Assembly: GCA_963817785.1 (NCBI GenBank)
Contig: CAWFPL010000002.1
Coordinates: 248,001-312,000, forward strand
DNA: 64,000 nt
From: JAKALD01 sp963817785
GTDB taxonomy: Bacteria > Pseudomonadota > Gammaproteobacteria > Burkholderiales > SG8-39
Reading direction: 5' to 3'
A program made the position numbers and the translations under genes. The notes beneath the pieces were generated by a model. That model was not told the DNA's origin and did not search any database. It saw only the letters and a program-made list of their open reading frames with translations. Shown piece after piece: positions 24,187 through 32,816 of this stretch. Every line of letters begins with the position of its first letter. Positions within the stretch are counted from its first letter, which is position 1.

Positions 24187-24761
24187 CGGGGCGCTCCCTG
24201 GTCGCTGAACCAGGTCGCCTCCAGGCATTGGCGCAGCGTCACGCGGGCGCGATACAGCATCACCCAGCAATTGGTCGAGGTGATCTCGAGCTCCTTACAG
24301 ATCTCCTCCGTCTCGAGGCCGAGATGCTCGCGCATCAGGAACGCGCGCGCGGTGCGCGCGGGCAGCCGCTCGAGGCACATCTCGAGTGCCGCAAAGAACT
24401 GCTTTTGCTCGAGCGCCCGGCCGGGGTCGACCCAGCCCGCGGGCGGGTCGCGCCAATGCCCGTCCTCGACGAACAGGGCGTCGAGCTCGGAGAGCTCGGC
24501 CTCGGCGTCGTCGCCGCCGAGCGGCTGCTCGCGGCTCGAGCGCCGCATGGCATCGACGATCTTGTGCTTGAGGATCCCCGTCAGCCAGGTGCGCAGGTTG
24601 GAGCGCCCGGCGAAGCCGGCTTCGCCCGCGAGCGCGGCGAGCAGGGCTTCCTGCACCGCATCCTCGGCCGCCTCGGCGTTGCGCAGCTGAAGCCTGGCGT
24701 AACGCAGCAGGTAGGCACGCTGGCTTTCGATCCGGGCGCGGAAGTCGCTTGGCGGGCTCAT
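24183..24761 (-). CDS. ECF-type RNA polymerase sigma factor
   Basis: A 192-residue group 4 sigma factor. Region 2 runs from about residue 12 to 75 (AEDAVQEALLAALAGEAGFA, then LRTWLTGILKHKIVDAMRR) and region 4 from about 120 to 180 (FLMREHLGLETEEICKELEI, then the NCWVMLYRARVTLRQCLE recognition helix). Its partner is the zinc-finger anti-sigma gene that overlaps it. The inducing signal and target promoters are unknown. It is divergent from hsp20, and 171 bases lie between the two starts. Confidence 0.9.
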   Translation of the reverse strand: MSPPSDFRARIESQRAYLLRYARLQLRNAEAAEDAVQEALLAALAGEAGFAGRSNLRTWLTGILKHKIVDAMRRSSREQPLGGDDAEAELSELDALFVEDGHWRDPPAGWVDPGRALEQKQFFAALEMCLERLPARTARAFLMREHLGLETEEICKELEITSTNCWVMLYRARVTLRQCLEATWFSDQGAPR

Positions 24762-24834
24762 GAGGGGTGGGGCCGGGCGCGCGGGCACTTTACCCCGGGC
24801 CTCGCCGCCGCGGCAACCCGGCGCAGGAGGGGGG

Positions 24835-24862
24835 GTTGAAACCGGCGCGCGGCGCCTCATAT
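24835..24862 (+). promoter_or_regulatory. sigma-32 heat-shock promoter of hsp20
   Basis: GTTGAAA and CCTCATAT are 13 bases apart, matching the sigma-32 consensus at 13 of 14 fixed positions by eye. Transcription would start about 60 bases before the hsp20 ATG. Confidence 0.7.
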
Positions 24863-24932
24863 CAGGAAGCGTATAGGCATTGCGGTTCGCGGCGCGGACC
24901 GCTGCACAGTGACGACTGATAGGAGAAGCGCG

Positions 24933-25358
24933 ATGAGCAATCTGACCCGATTTGACCCGTTCAACGACTTGGTCGATGACTTGTTCAAGGGCTTCCTGGT
25001 TCGGCCGATGTACACCGAGCCGCGTGAAGCGGCGCTGCGCGCGAAAGTGGACGTGACCGAGAGGAACGGCGCGTACGTGGTGACCGCGGAGCTGCCCGGC
25101 GTGAAGAAGGAAGACATCCAGGTGACGATCGACGGCGCGCAGGTCACGCTGGCCGCCGAGGTGAGGCGAGAGAAGGAAGTTGCGCAGGACGAGCGCGTGC
25201 TGCATGCGGAGCGCGTGTTCGGCAAGGTGTCGCGCAGCTTCAGCCTGCCGCAGGAGCTGGACGAGGCCAAGGCCGAGGCGAAGTTCCGCGACGGGGTGCT
25301 CGAGCTGACGCTGCCGAAGAAGGAAGCCGCACAGCGCAAGCCGATTACGGTGCAGTGA
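24933..25358 (+). CDS. small heat-shock protein, Hsp20/alpha-crystallin family
   Basis: A 141-residue holdase chaperone. The alpha-crystallin domain spans about residues 38-130 (KVDVTERNGAYVVTAELPGV, the KKEDIQ turn and FRDGVLELTLPK), followed by a short tail QRKPITVQ with an I-x-V-like anchor. The start has a strong AGGAGA site. A heat-shock promoter precedes and a good terminator follows, so it is its own unit. Confidence 0.93.
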   Translation: MSNLTRFDPFNDLVDDLFKGFLVRPMYTEPREAALRAKVDVTERNGAYVVTAELPGVKKEDIQVTIDGAQVTLAAEVRREKEVAQDERVLHAERVFGKVSRSFSLPQELDEAKAEAKFRDGVLELTLPKKEAAQRKPITVQ

Positions 25359-25393
25359 GCGAGCGCGGCTGCGGCCGCGGCCCGCGCACGGCG

Positions 25394-25424
25394 AAGGGCC
25401 GGCACGCAGATGCCGGCCCTTTTT
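25394..25424 (+). terminator. rho-independent terminator after hsp20
   Basis: A perfect AAGGGCCGGCA/TGCCGGCCCTT stem with a 6-base loop runs into a T tract, 35 bases after the hsp20 stop. Confidence 0.9.
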
Positions 25425-25495
25425 CGTTGCGGCGCCGCGCGCCGCCTGCCGGCGCGTGTCTTTGGGTAAAATTGCCGCTCACTGTCCCTGCCGCC

Positions 25496-26380
25496 ATGTC
25501 GCCGACCTCCACCCCGCAGGAAAAGGCGCGCATCCTCGCCGAAGCGCTGCCGTACATCCGCCGCTTCCACGGCAAGACGATCGTGGTCAAGTTTGGCGGC
25601 AATGCCATGATCGACGAGGCGCTCAAGGCGGGCTTCGCGCGCGACGTGGTGCTGCTCAAGCTGGTCGGCATGAACCCGGTGGTGGTGCACGGCGGCGGGC
25701 CGCAGATCGAGCAGCTGCTGGCGCGGCTCGGCAAGAAGGGCGAGTTCGTGCAGGGCATGCGCGTCACCGACGCCGACACCATGGACGTGGTCGAGATGGT
25801 GCTTGGCGGCCAGGTCAACAAGGAGGTGGTGACGCTGATCAACCAGGCCGGCGGCAAGGCGGTCGGCCTCACCGGGCAGGACGGAGGCTTCATCCGCGCC
25901 CGCAAGCTGCTGCTGCCGAGCGAGAGCAAGCCGAGCGAGCTGCTCGACATCGGCCTGGTCGGGCAGATCGAATCGATCGATCCGGCGGTGATCTCGGCCC
26001 TCGAGGGGGGCGGCTTCATACCGGTGGTGGCGCCGATCGGAGTCGGCGCGGACGGCACCACCTTCAACATCAACGCGGACCTGGTCGCGGGCAAGGTCGC
26101 CGAGGTGCTGGGCGCCGAGAAGCTGATCGTGCTCACCAACACGCCCGGAGTGCTCGATCGCGACGGCAAGCTTCTCACCGGACTGACGCCGCGCGGCATC
26201 GACGAGCTGGTGACCGCGGGCGTGATCTCCGGCGGCATGCTGCCGAAGATCGCGTCGGTGCTCGACGCTGCGCGCTCCGGGGTCAAGTCCTGTCACATCA
26301 TCGACGGCCGCGTGCCGCACGCGCTGCTGCTCGAAGTGCTCACCGATCAGGGCGTGGGCACCCTGATCCGCGGCAAGTAG
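25496..26380 (+). CDS. argB: N-acetylglutamate kinase
   Basis: A 294-residue amino acid kinase, second step of arginine synthesis. VVKFGGNAM near residue 30, VVHGGGPQIEQLL near 65, the NINADLVAGKVAE block and LTNTPGVLDRDGKL are all conserved. The start has a TAAAAT hexamer 24 bases upstream that may be a -10. The order argB-nucleotidase-slmA is a standard betaproteobacterial arrangement. Confidence 0.96.
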   Translation: MSPTSTPQEKARILAEALPYIRRFHGKTIVVKFGGNAMIDEALKAGFARDVVLLKLVGMNPVVVHGGGPQIEQLLARLGKKGEFVQGMRVTDADTMDVVEMVLGGQVNKEVVTLINQAGGKAVGLTGQDGGFIRARKLLLPSESKPSELLDIGLVGQIESIDPAVISALEGGGFIPVVAPIGVGADGTTFNINADLVAGKVAEVLGAEKLIVLTNTPGVLDRDGKLLTGLTPRGIDELVTAGVISGGMLPKIASVLDAARSGVKSCHIIDGRVPHALLLEVLTDQGVGTLIRGK

Positions 26381-26414
26381 CCGCGCCGGCCGGCGCCGGT
26401 CGCGCGCGCGGCCC

Positions 26415-27080
26415 GTGCACATCGCCCGCTTGCCGCCGTCCAGGCGGGTCTGGATCTTCGACCTGGACAACACGCTGCACGACGCGAGCGCGCACATCTT
26501 TCCGTCGATGCACGTGCAGATCAACGACTACATCAAGCGCCACTTCGGCCTCGACGACGAGGCGGCGAACGCCATGCGGCGCAGGTTCTGGGAGCTCTAC
26601 GGCACCACGCTGACCGGGCTGATGCGCCATTACGGCACCGACCCGCGGCGCTTCCTGCGCGAGACCCACCAGTTTCCCGAGCTCGGCGACATGGTGGTGC
26701 ACGAGGCCGCGCTGCGCCATGCGCTCGCCCGGCTGGGCGGGCGCAAGTTGATCTTCTCCAACGCGCCGCGGCACTACGTCGAGCAGGTGCTGCGCGCGAT
26801 CGGGGTAATGCGCTACTTCGACGCGGTGTACACGATCGAGAGCACCCGCTACCGGCCGAAGCCCGCGGTCGAGGGCTTCCAGGTGCTGTTGCGCAAGCAC
26901 GACCTCGACGCGCACCGCTGCGCCTTCATCGACGACTCGCTCGACAACCTGCGCGCGGCCAGGCGGCTCGGCATGTCCACCATCTGGGTGAGCCCGCGCC
27001 TCGCGCGGCCGCGTTTCGTCGACCTGCGGGTGAGCTCGGTGCTCGAGCTGCCGAGCCTGGTGCTGCGCCACGCGCACTGA
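26415..27080 (+). CDS. HAD-family pyrimidine 5'-nucleotidase (SDT1/YjjG-like)
   Basis: A 221-residue HAD hydrolase. FDLDNTLHDAS holds the nucleophile Asp, IFSNAPRHYVEQVL the second motif, RPKPAVEGF the lysine motif and FIDDSLDNL the acidic metal motif, so all four HAD motifs are there. Eukaryotic and bacterial relatives dephosphorylate UMP/CMP. GTG is the only start that yields the full N-terminus. Confidence 0.82.
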   Translation: MHIARLPPSRRVWIFDLDNTLHDASAHIFPSMHVQINDYIKRHFGLDDEAANAMRRRFWELYGTTLTGLMRHYGTDPRRFLRETHQFPELGDMVVHEAALRHALARLGGRKLIFSNAPRHYVEQVLRAIGVMRYFDAVYTIESTRYRPKPAVEGFQVLLRKHDLDAHRCAFIDDSLDNLRAARRLGMSTIWVSPRLARPRFVDLRVSSVLELPSLVLRHAH

Positions 27081-27165
27081 GCACCGCCCGAGACCGCCGC
27101 TGCGGGCTTTCGCCCCGGCCCCGGCATCGCGCTAGAATCCCCCGTCCGTTGCCATCGCCCCACCC

Positions 27166-27765
27166 ATGCCCCGCGCCAAAGGCGAACGCAAGCTCGAGAT
27201 CCTGAAGGCGCTCGCTCACATGCTCGAGGCGCCGAAGTGGGAGCGCATTACCACCGCGGCGCTCGCCGACCGCCTCGACGTCTCGGAAGCCGCGCTGTAC
27301 CGCCACTTCGCCTCGAAGGCGCAGATGTACGAAGGGCTGATCGAATTCGTCGAAAACTCGGTGTTCTCGCTCGCCAACCGCATCGCCGCCGACGAGCCCG
27401 ACGGGGTCAGGCAGGCCGACAAGCTGGTCGAGATGCTGCTGACGTTCGCCGAGAAGAATCCCGGCATGGTGCGCGTCATGACCGGCGACGCGCTGGTCGG
27501 TGAGCACGAAAGGCTGCAGGCCCGCATGAACCAGTTCTTCGACCGCTTCGAGGCGAGCCTGAAGCAGGCGCTGCGCCTGGCCGCGACCCAGAACGGCGGG
27601 GCGCAGGACGACCCGGCCGGCAGGAAGCCGGACACGGAGTGCGCGGCGCGCGCCGGAGCGCTGCTGCGCTACGCGATCGGCTGCCTGCACCAGTACGCGA
27701 AGAGCGGCTTCACCCGCAAGCCGACTGAGAGCTTCGCCGCGCAGCGCCCCTATCTCGGCGCCTGA
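27166..27765 (+). CDS. slmA: nucleoid occlusion protein SlmA (TetR family)
   Basis: A 199-residue TetR-fold DNA-binding protein that blocks FtsZ ring assembly over the nucleoid. The N-terminal HTH (ITTAALADRLDVSEAALYRHF, with SKAQMYEGL after it) and the FIEFVENSVFSL-type helix match SlmA rather than drug-responsive TetR regulators. Its 3' end overlaps the end of moeB on the other strand by 16 bases. A TAGAAT hexamer stands about 28 bases before the ATG. Confidence 0.85.
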   Translation: MPRAKGERKLEILKALAHMLEAPKWERITTAALADRLDVSEAALYRHFASKAQMYEGLIEFVENSVFSLANRIAADEPDGVRQADKLVEMLLTFAEKNPGMVRVMTGDALVGEHERLQARMNQFFDRFEASLKQALRLAATQNGGAQDDPAGRKPDTECAARAGALLRYAIGCLHQYAKSGFTRKPTESFAAQRPYLGA

Positions 27766-28514
27766 AGCGCGGCGCCGCACACCTCGCACTCCGGGTCCTT
27801 CGCCACGCGCACCGTGCGCCACTCGGCGCGCTTGGCGTCGAGCAGCAGCAAGCGGCCGTTCAGCGTTTCGCCGCAGCCCGCGAGGAGCTTGATCGCTTCC
27901 ATTGCCTGCAGCGCGCCCACCGCGCCGGTGAGCGGCGCCAGTACCCCCATCACCGCGCAGCGCAACTCCTCGGGCTCGCCGCGCTCGGGAAACAGGCAGG
28001 CGTAGCAGGGTGCGTCGCTGCGGCGCAGGTCAAACACCGCGACCTGGCCGTCGAAGCGGATCGCGGCGCCCGACACCAGCGGCTTGGCGTAACGCACGCA
28101 GCCGCGGTTGAGCGCATGGCGCGTGGCGAAGTTGTCCGAGCAGTCGAGAACGACGTCGGCCTCGCGCACCAGCGGTTCGACCGCCGCCCCCTCGACGCGC
28201 TCGGCGAGCGCCACCACCTCGACCTCGGGATTGAGCGCCGCGAGCGCGGTGCGCGCGGCCCCGGCCTTGCCCTCGCCGATGGAGTCGGTGCGGTACAGGA
28301 TCTGGCGCTGCAGGTTGGTGAGATCCACGCGGTCGGCGTCGGCGATGGTCAGCCGGCCGATGCCGCTCGCGGCGAGGTACAGCGCCGCCGGGCAGCCCAG
28401 GCCGCCCGCGCCGACCACCAGCACGCGGGCGCGCCGCAGGCGCTCCTGGCCCTCGATCCCGATCTCGGGCAGCAGGATGTGGCGGCTGTAGCGGAGAAGC
28501 TGCTGGTCGTCCAC
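27750..28514 (-). CDS. moeB: molybdopterin-synthase adenylyltransferase / ThiF-family E1-like enzyme
   Basis: A 254-residue E1-like enzyme. RYSRHILLPEIGIEGQERL is the MoeB/ThiF start, VVGAGGLGCPAALYLA the nucleotide loop, and PCYAC plus CEVC give the four zinc cysteines. It adenylates the C-terminus of a ubiquitin-like sulfur carrier (MoaD or ThiS). No catalytic-cysteine rhodanese tail is fused. Which carrier it serves cannot be told here. It ends a leftward set, with ctpA-envC-gpmA upstream. Confidence 0.85.
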   Translation of the reverse strand: MDDQQLLRYSRHILLPEIGIEGQERLRRARVLVVGAGGLGCPAALYLAASGIGRLTIADADRVDLTNLQRQILYRTDSIGEGKAGAARTALAALNPEVEVVALAERVEGAAVEPLVREADVVLDCSDNFATRHALNRGCVRYAKPLVSGAAIRFDGQVAVFDLRRSDAPCYACLFPERGEPEELRCAVMGVLAPLTGAVGALQAMEAIKLLAGCGETLNGRLLLLDAKRAEWRTVRVAKDPECEVCGAALQAPR

Positions 28515-28572
28515 GGCGAGGCACTTCCGGTCGGGGCACCCGGCGTGGCGCCGCGCGCGCCGCGCGGCGGGC

Positions 28573-29988
28573 TTATTTGCCGGACTTGGTCTGCGCGACG
28601 GAGTTCGCCGGCTGGCCGCGCACCGGCTCGCCCTTGAGGAAGGCGATCGCCTGCGCCAGCTGGAAGTCGTCCTTCGAGCCGAACTCGATCGGCTTGGCCG
28701 GTTTGGCCGCGGCGGCCGCCGCCTTCTCCGCGGCGGTCTGCTCCTGCACCGCTTTCTCGCCTTCCGCCGCGGCGTTCTTGTCCAGCGGATTGGCGAGGTG
28801 GTGTTGCAGGTTGACCTCGCGCAGCCGCGCCTGCTCGTCGCCGGGTTCCTCGACCACGATGTCGGGCGTGATGCCTTTCAACTGGATCGAGCGGCCGCTC
28901 GGGGTGTAGTAGCGCGCGGTGGTCAGCTTGATCGCGGTGTTGTTGCCCAGCGGCATGATGGTCTGCACCGAGCCCTTGCCGAAGGTCTGCGTGCCCATCA
29001 CCGTGGCGCGCTTGTGGTCCTGCAGCGCCCCGGCCACGATCTCGGAGGCCGATGCCGAGCCTCCGTTCACCAGCACGACCATCGGCACCGTCTTCACCGC
29101 CGGCGGCAAGTCCTTGATCATGTCGCCTTCGGAGTCGTGCAGGTAGTCGTCGGGATTGGCCAAATACTTCTTCTTCGAGTCCGGGGCCCGGCCGTCGGTG
29201 GACACGACGAGCGAGTTCTCCGGCAGGAACGCCGCCGAGACGCCGACCGCGCCGTACAGCAGCCCGCCGGGGTCGTTGCGCAGGTCGAGCACCAGGCCTT
29301 TGAGCGGCCCCTGCTTGTAGAGCGCCTCCACCTGCTTCACCAGGCTCTCGGCGGAGGTCTCCTGGAACTGCGAGACGCGCACCCAGCCGTACCCCGGCTC
29401 GACCGTCTTCGACTTGACGCTTTGCACCTTGATGATGGCGCGCGTGAGCGTCACCACGATCGGGGCGGTGTCGCCCTTGCGCGCGATGGTGAGCGTGATC
29501 TTCGAGCCAGGCTTGCCGCGCATGCGCTTCACTGCGTCGTTCAACGTCATGCCCTTCACCGGCGTGTCGTCGAGCTTCACGATCAGGTCGCCCGGCTTGA
29601 TCCCGGCGCGGAAGGCCGGGGAGTCCTCGATCGGCGAGATCACCTTGACGAAGCCGTCTTCCATCCCGACCTCGATGCCCAGGCCGCCGAACTGGCCCTG
29701 GGTGCCGACCTGCAGCTCGCGATACGCGTCCTGGTCGAGATACTCCGAGTGCGGGTCGAGGTCCGACAGCATCCCATTGATCGCCCCGGTGATCAGCTTC
29801 TTGTCGGGCACCGGCTCGACGTAGTTCTCCTTGATCGCGCCGAACACCTCGGTGAACGCGCGCAGCTCCTGCACCGGCAGCGGCGAACTCGCGGCGCGCT
29901 CGGCGATCGCCGGGACGTTGAGGCTGACCAGAATTCCGGCAACAGCGCCGAGCAGGATGAGCCCGATGCTCTTGAATTTGCTACGCAT
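28573..29988 (-). CDS. ctpA: S41 carboxy-terminal processing protease
   Basis: A 471-residue periplasmic protease. An N-terminal signal anchor (LILLGAVAGILVSLNVPAIA) is followed by a PDZ domain (about 90-170, with SPIEDSPAFRAGIKPGDLIV) and a catalytic core with Ser in GGSASASEIVAGAL and Lys in TFGKGSVQTI. A Lys/Ala-rich tail follows. The start ATG has an AAGGA site. It lies just after envC, a pairing seen in many Proteobacteria that links it to cell-wall hydrolase control. Confidence 0.93.
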   Translation of the reverse strand: MRSKFKSIGLILLGAVAGILVSLNVPAIAERAASSPLPVQELRAFTEVFGAIKENYVEPVPDKKLITGAINGMLSDLDPHSEYLDQDAYRELQVGTQGQFGGLGIEVGMEDGFVKVISPIEDSPAFRAGIKPGDLIVKLDDTPVKGMTLNDAVKRMRGKPGSKITLTIARKGDTAPIVVTLTRAIIKVQSVKSKTVEPGYGWVRVSQFQETSAESLVKQVEALYKQGPLKGLVLDLRNDPGGLLYGAVGVSAAFLPENSLVVSTDGRAPDSKKKYLANPDDYLHDSEGDMIKDLPPAVKTVPMVVLVNGGSASASEIVAGALQDHKRATVMGTQTFGKGSVQTIMPLGNNTAIKLTTARYYTPSGRSIQLKGITPDIVVEEPGDEQARLREVNLQHHLANPLDKNAAAEGEKAVQEQTAAEKAAAAAAKPAKPIEFGSKDDFQLAQAIAFLKGEPVRGQPANSVAQTKSGK

Positions 29989-30023
29989 ACGTTTTTCCTT
30001 ACGCGGCGGACGCCGCGCCAGAT

Positions 30024-31214
30024 TCACTTGAGTTTGACCCACCGCAGGGGATCGAAGGCTTTGCCGAGATGGCGCAGTTCGAAGTATAAACCCGATTTCT
30101 CGTTGCCACCGGTCGAGCCGACGGTGGCGATCACCTCGCCCGCGGCGACCGGATCGCCGGTCTGCTTGAGCAGCGCCTCGTTGTCGGCGTAGATCGACAT
30201 GTAGCCCGCGCCGTGGTCGACGATCAGCAGGTTGCCGAAGCCGCGCATCCAGTCGGCGAACACGACGCGCCCGGCAGCCACGGCGCGCACCGGCTCGCCT
30301 TCTGGCGCCTGAATGAACACTCCCTTGAAGTCCGGACCGCCATCGATACGTGGAGCGCCGAAGCGGCCGGTTAGTTCCCCGCGCACGGGCAGCCGCAGCT
30401 TGCCGCGCAGGCTGGCGAAGGGACCGTGCGCCTCGCCGGGCTGGGGCACCTGCTCGACCCGGGCGTAGCCTGCCCCTGGCTTGGCGCGCAGCACCCGGCC
30501 GATCTCCTTTACGACCCGCGCCAGGCGCCGCTCGTCGGCGCGCATCGCCTGGATCTGCCGCCGCTTGTCGCGAATCTCGCCGGCCAGGTGCTGCAGGACC
30601 CGCCGGCGCTCGCTGCGCTCGGCAAGCAGGCGCTCGCGCTCGGCGCGCTGCTGCGCCTCGATCGCCGCCAGCCGGGCCGCCCGCTCCTGAGCCTCGCTCC
30701 TGAGCCGGCCGAGCTCGGCGACGTTGGCGCGCACCGACTGGATGAGCTGGGCTTCCGCGCGCGAAGCCAGCGCGATGTAATACAGCATGCGCGCGATGTC
30801 GGCGGGGTCTTTGCCCGACAGCGCCAGGCGCAATGCGTCCGGCGCGGGGCTCAGCTCGCGCGCGACGAGCAGCCGGCCGAGCGCCCGCTGCTGCTTCTCG
30901 AGCGCGCGCCCGGCCACGCCGCGCCTGGCCGCGATCGACTTCATCTGGTCGCGCAGCGCGCGTTCCTCGCCGCCGAGCGCGCGCAGTGCGCGGTTGGCGT
31001 CCGAGATCGCCTGCTCGGAGCTGCGCAACGCGTCGAGCGCCTCCTGCCGGTGGGCTTCCTTTTTCTCGAGCTCGCCGCTCAGGGCCCGGATGCGCTCGCG
31101 CAGCGAGTTCAGGTCGGCCCTCTCGTGCGCTGCCGGAGCGACGCGCTCGCGCGCCGGCGCCGGCGCCGCAAGCAGCGTGCAGACGGCGAGGACGAGAAGC
31201 CGGCGGCCCGTCAG
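30024..31214 (-). CDS. envC: murein hydrolase activator EnvC (degenerate M23)
   Basis: A 396-residue periplasmic protein: short signal peptide (LLVLAVCTLLAAPAPA), a long coiled coil (about 30-250), and a LytM domain at the C-terminus. The LytM zinc ligands are lost (GGPDFKG and YFELRHLG instead of HxxxD and HxH), as in EnvC, which activates amidases instead of cutting peptidoglycan. No ATG, GTG or TTG precedes the signal peptide in frame; the best start is a CTG sharing bases with the gpmA stop. Confidence 0.85.
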   Translation of the reverse strand: MTGRRLLVLAVCTLLAAPAPARERVAPAAHERADLNSLRERIRALSGELEKKEAHRQEALDALRSSEQAISDANRALRALGGEERALRDQMKSIAARRGVAGRALEKQQRALGRLLVARELSPAPDALRLALSGKDPADIARMLYYIALASRAEAQLIQSVRANVAELGRLRSEAQERAARLAAIEAQQRAERERLLAERSERRRVLQHLAGEIRDKRRQIQAMRADERRLARVVKEIGRVLRAKPGAGYARVEQVPQPGEAHGPFASLRGKLRLPVRGELTGRFGAPRIDGGPDFKGVFIQAPEGEPVRAVAAGRVVFADWMRGFGNLLIVDHGAGYMSIYADNEALLKQTGDPVAAGEVIATVGSTGGNEKSGLYFELRHLGKAFDPLRWVKLK

Positions 31215-31960
31215 GTCTTGACCTTGCCCTGCGCCGAGACGGCAGCCACGCGCTGCGCCACCTCCTCGGCGTTCCCCAGGTAGTAGTGCTTGAGCGGGCG
31301 CAGCTCGGCGTCCAGCTCGTACACCAGCGGCACTCCGGTCGGGATGTTCAGGCCGACGATGTCGGCGTCGGAGATGCCGTCGAGGTATTTGACCAGCGCG
31401 CGCATCGAGTTGCCGTGTGCCGCGATAAGCACCCGCCGGCCGGCGCGCACCGCCGGGGCGATCGCGGAGCCCCAGTAGGGCAGCACGCGCGCCACGGTGT
31501 CCTTCAGGCACTCGGTCAGCGGGATCTGGTTGCGCGCGAGGCCGGCGTAGCGCGGGTCGCGCCCGGCGTGGCGCGGGTCATCCTCGGCGAGCGCGGGCGG
31601 CGGCGTATCGTAGCTGCGGCGCCAGGCGAGCACTTGGCGCTCGCCGAACTTGGCCGCCGTCTCGGCCTTGTTCAGGCCCTGCAGCGCGCCGTAGTGCCGC
31701 TCGTTCAGGCGCCAGCTCTTCTCGACCGGGAGCCACATCATGTCCATCTCGTCGAGCACCAGCCACAGCGTGCGCACGGCTCGCTTGAGCACCGAGGTGA
31801 AGGCGATGTCGAACGCATAGCCCTCGGCCCGCAACAGCCGGCCGGCAGCGCGTGCCTCCTCGACCCCGGTGGCCGACAGGTCGACGTCGGTCCAGCCGGT
31901 GAAGCGGTTGGCGCGGTTCCAGTCCGATTCGCCATGGCGCAGGAGGACGAGCTTGTGCAT
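31211..31960 (-). CDS. gpmA: 2,3-bisphosphoglycerate-dependent phosphoglycerate mutase
   Basis: A 249-residue glycolytic mutase. LVLLRHGESDWN bears the phosphohistidine, NERHYGALQGLNK the substrate loop, and AAHGNSMRALVKYL the second histidine. Normal length and complete. First gene of the leftward set gpmA-envC-ctpA; the AT-rich stretch before it is shared with the divergent ArsR gene. Confidence 0.95.
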   Translation of the reverse strand: MHKLVLLRHGESDWNRANRFTGWTDVDLSATGVEEARAAGRLLRAEGYAFDIAFTSVLKRAVRTLWLVLDEMDMMWLPVEKSWRLNERHYGALQGLNKAETAAKFGERQVLAWRRSYDTPPPALAEDDPRHAGRDPRYAGLARNQIPLTECLKDTVARVLPYWGSAIAPAVRAGRRVLIAAHGNSMRALVKYLDGISDADIVGLNIPTGVPLVYELDAELRPLKHYYLGNAEEVAQRVAAVSAQGKVKT

Positions 31961-31999
31961 GCCGCAGAAAGAGGAAAGGCCGGGGCAACCCGCGTATTC

Positions 32000-32005
32000 T
32001 ATAAT
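32000..32005 (+). promoter_or_regulatory. -10 box in the gpmA/arsR divergent gap
   Basis: A perfect TATAAT lies 34 bases before the ArsR ATG, inside an AT-rich patch that also reads TATTATAG in the other direction. No strong -35 is seen for either strand. Confidence 0.4.
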
Positions 32006-32038
32006 AGGTGTTTTGATCGACTCGGCCAGCCGCGGCGC

Positions 32039-32359
32039 ATGAAGCGCGACATCTTCGACCTCATCGAAAAGCAGGAGCACATCGAGCAGGCGGCGCGCGC
32101 CCTGAAGGCGATGTCGCACCCGCTGCGGCTCAAGATCCTGTGTGTGCTGGGCAACGTCGAATCGAGCGTGCAGGAGATCGTCGAGGCGGTCGGCACATCG
32201 CAGAGCAACATCTCGCAGCATCTGGCGATCCTGCGCGACAAGGGCGTCCTGCGCGCGCGCAAGGTCGCCAACCGGGTCTACTATCGCGTGAGCGACGAGC
32301 GCACGCTGCAGCTCATCAGCATGATGCGCGAGGTGTTCTGCGGCGTCCCGCGCGCCTGA
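32039..32359 (+). CDS. ArsR-family winged-helix repressor, possibly persulfide-sensing (SqrR/BigR-like)
   Basis: A 106-residue winged-helix regulator. ALKAMSHPLRLKILCVLG opens the domain, TSQSNISQHLAILRDKGVL is the recognition helix, and NRVYYRVSD forms the wing. It has just two cysteines, Cys35 in KILCVL and Cys101 near the end in EVFCG. Their 66-residue spacing equals that of the SqrR and BigR cysteines, which form a polysulfide link. The ELCVCD-type metal site of ArsR/SmtB is missing. A rhodanese and a glutaredoxin follow directly, which suits sulfur sensing; the ligand is an inference. Confidence 0.8.
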   Translation: MKRDIFDLIEKQEHIEQAARALKAMSHPLRLKILCVLGNVESSVQEIVEAVGTSQSNISQHLAILRDKGVLRARKVANRVYYRVSDERTLQLISMMREVFCGVPRA

Positions 32360-32401
32360 CAGGAGTCCAGGGACGGGCGGGACCCCGCCTACCCGCATCG
32401 C

Positions 32402-32815
32402 ATGCCCATCGAATTCGTCAAGGACAACCTACTTCTGATCGCGGTCGCCGTGGTCTCGGGCGCGATGCTGCTGTGGCCGCTGGTGCGCCGCGGCGCGGGC
32501 GGGCCCTGGGTCAGCACCCTGCAGGCTACGCAGCTGATCAACCGCGAGAACGCCCTGGTGATCGACGTGCGCGAGCCGGCCGAGTACGCGCAGGGCCACG
32601 TCTTGGGCGCGAAGAACGTCCCGCTCGGCGAGCTGAGCGCACGGGCCGGCGATTTCGACAAGTACAAGGCGCGGCCGGTGATCCTGGTGTGCGCGAGCGG
32701 CAGCCGCTCGGGCGCGGGGCTGGCGGCGCTCAAGAACCGCGGCTTCACGAACGCGGTCAACCTCGCGGGCGGCTTTGGAGCGTGGCAGCAGGCCGGGCTG
32801 CCGGTGGAGAAGTGA
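32402..32815 (+). CDS. membrane-anchored rhodanese-like sulfurtransferase
   Basis: A 137-residue protein with one N-terminal membrane helix (residues 9-27) and a single rhodanese domain. VIDVREPAEYAQGHVLGAKN is the family entry, and CASGSRSG holds the catalytic cysteine near residue 97. It should move sulfane sulfur in the cytosol next to the membrane. It is followed one base after its stop by the GTG start of the glutaredoxin. Confidence 0.88.
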   Translation: MPIEFVKDNLLLIAVAVVSGAMLLWPLVRRGAGGPWVSTLQATQLINRENALVIDVREPAEYAQGHVLGAKNVPLGELSARAGDFDKYKARPVILVCASGSRSGAGLAALKNRGFTNAVNLAGGFGAWQQAGLPVEK

Positions 32816-32816
32816 A

